This document shows, piece after piece, positions 6,156 through 7,127 of a DNA stretch of 7,127 nt. Made by a program: the position numbers and the translations under genes. This DNA comes from Planctomycetaceae bacterium (GTDB lineage: Bacteria > Planctomycetota > Planctomycetia > Pirellulales > Pirellulaceae). The stretch lies in contig DMPQ01000339.1 in NCBI GenBank assembly GCA_003455945.1, forward strand, positions 3,346 to 10,472. Direction: 5' to 3'. Every line of letters starts with the position of its first letter. Positions within the stretch are counted from its first letter, which is position 1. The notes beneath the pieces were generated by a model. It was given only the letters and a program-made list of their open reading frames with translations, had not been told where the DNA came from and did not search any database.

Positions 6156-7127
6156 TCAGGCCGGCTGCGAGACGCGACGCGAGGAACGATGGTGGTCGAT
6201 CGCTTCATCGGATCCGAACGTCTCGGCTCCCCATTGGCCGTCGGCCGTCCGGCGGAGCGTTCGTTGGTCCGCGATCGAGACGAGCGTGATCCAGTCCCCC
6301 GAGACCAGATCGCGCACGATCGGATGGCGAGCGATGACCCGATCGAGCGCTTCGGGAGTCGCCTCGACGATCACCAGCAGCCGCAGCGGCAGATGCCTGG
6401 GGCGATTCCCGTCGCTGACGCTCTGCAACGCCAAGCCGGTCCGCAGGTCCCCCGTGTTCCCCTCGAGTACCCCGAAACGACCGATGACGTTATGCAGCGT
6501 CTTATCGCCGCTGCCGAAGGCGAGCGGATCGGTGACCGAAGCGAAGTACTGCAGGTTGATCCAGTGCGCGACGACGACCGGCGCCGTGAGGATCAGTTCG
6601 AGCGTCTTCCCTTCGGTATCGTGCCGAGCATCGTAGCTGTGCAGAAAGACTCGGCCGCCGAGATCGATCGACCGGGTCCGGCTTCGCGGTGCGGCGACGA
6701 AAGCGGCGTTGCCGGCGAGGCCCCATTCGGGACGGACCTCGGACCAGTCACGACTCCGACGGATCAGCCCCTCGGGCGTCTCGTCCTCGAAACCGGCAGC
6801 CCGTTCGGCTCGAACCGCCGCAGCGGCGCGAGTCAGACTGCTGCCGAGCGAGCGCAGATCGTCGGCGTGCGTCTCGGCGACCTGCGAGTCGTCGAACAGT
6901 CGCACCTCGTCGGTCGTGGTGACGTGGACGCCGCCGACGAAGCGGACATCATCCGGGATCGGGATGCCGCGAGCGGCAAGACCGCGTCGCACCTGGGGAT
7001 CCTCGAGCAGCGCCGCAGCGACTCGGGCGTTCGTCTCGCCCGAATGACCTCCGCAGGCGCCGCATTCGAGGCCGGCCTTGAGCGGGTTGTTCGTCACTTC
7101 GGTCGTGTGGCCGCAGAAGACGACGAG
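6156..7127 (-). CDS. dabA: DabA (DUF2309) inorganic carbon transporter subunit, C-terminal part, start outside window
   Basis: This is the last 323 residues of a DUF2309/DabA protein, numbered here from the window edge. DabA is a cytoplasmic, beta-carbonic-anhydrase-like zinc protein. It pairs with the NuoL-like membrane subunit DabB to accumulate bicarbonate. Zinc ligands visible are H7 in FCGHTTE and C22 in LECGACGG. Their 15-residue spacing equals that of the His and Cys ligands in characterised DabA. The other two ligands would lie upstream, outside the window. Further family blocks are NARVAAALL, IPIPDDVRFVGGVHVTTTDE, EWGLAGNAAFVAAPRSRT, DLGGRVFLHSYD, TAPVVVAHWINLQYFASVTD, LAFGSGDKTLHNVIGRFGVL and GNTGDLRTGLALQSV. 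A GTG at 7097 is internal, because conserved sequence continues above it in frame. The commonly seen GHG is GHT here. No dabB is in view; it may lie upstream. A candidate terminator follows. Confidence 0.93.
   Translation of the reverse strand, partial: LVVFCGHTTEVTNNPLKAGLECGACGGHSGETNARVAAALLEDPQVRRGLAARGIPIPDDVRFVGGVHVTTTDEVRLFDDSQVAETHADDLRSLGSSLTRAAAAVRAERAAGFEDETPEGLIRRSRDWSEVRPEWGLAGNAAFVAAPRSRTRSIDLGGRVFLHSYDARHDTEGKTLELILTAPVVVAHWINLQYFASVTDPLAFGSGDKTLHNVIGRFGVLEGNTGDLRTGLALQSVSDGNRPRHLPLRLLVIVEATPEALDRVIARHPIVRDLVSGDWITLVSIADQRTLRRTADGQWGAETFGSDEAIDHHRSSRRVSQPA

Noticed and set aside
7095..7097. GTG at 7097 as the start of the DUF2309 gene
   Set aside because: Conserved DabA sequence, including the zinc-ligand histidine in FCGHTTE, continues in frame upstream to the window edge, so the gene is truncated by the window.

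Overview
The window is GC-rich bacterial DNA with every supported gene on the minus strand. All coordinates are plus-strand; transcription runs from high to low. I infer a planctomycete or similar high-GC Gram-negative. The basis is the gene mix (a DabA homologue, an ECF42-type sigma factor with YciI/PhnB-like genes, and an arsenosugar gene pair) plus the base composition. There is no rRNA or other marker here, so this is a weak inference. The hexamer CGATCG is strikingly frequent.

In transcription order: (1) 7127-6156 is the C-terminal part of dabA, the zinc subunit of an inorganic-carbon uptake complex. It is followed by a candidate terminator ending in a T-run near 6062. (2) 5948-4689 encodes a 419-residue ECF sigma factor of the ECF42/COG4941 type, with a possible housekeeping promoter at 6054-6026. 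A small hairpin with a T-rich tract follows its stop codon. (3) 4560-2143 is a four-gene cassette alternating two families: PhnB-like VOC, YciI (DGPF), PhnB-like VOC, then a YciI domain fused to a GyrI-like effector-binding domain. A TGTCGA-N17-CGAC element, matching the ECF42 promoter motif as I recall it, lies between the sigma gene and the first cassette gene. (4) 1962-1552 encodes a small four-helix DoxX-like membrane protein. (5) 1414-1 holds arsS, a radical SAM enzyme of arsenosugar biosynthesis. It overlaps by ATGA with the start of a TIGR04282/DUF2064 glycosyltransferase that runs off the window.

The sigma factor and four-gene cassette form the most interesting unit. ECF42 sigma factors are known to neighbour DGPF/YciI genes, but what the encoded proteins do is not established. 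The architecture seen here is a terminator, then the sigma's likely target promoter, then alternating VOC and YciI genes. This suggests that a separately transcribed sigma switches on the cassette. The arsenosugar pair looks like an independent unit. No gap between genes exceeds about 210 bases, and I found no tRNA, rRNA, CRISPR array, insertion sequence or integrase.
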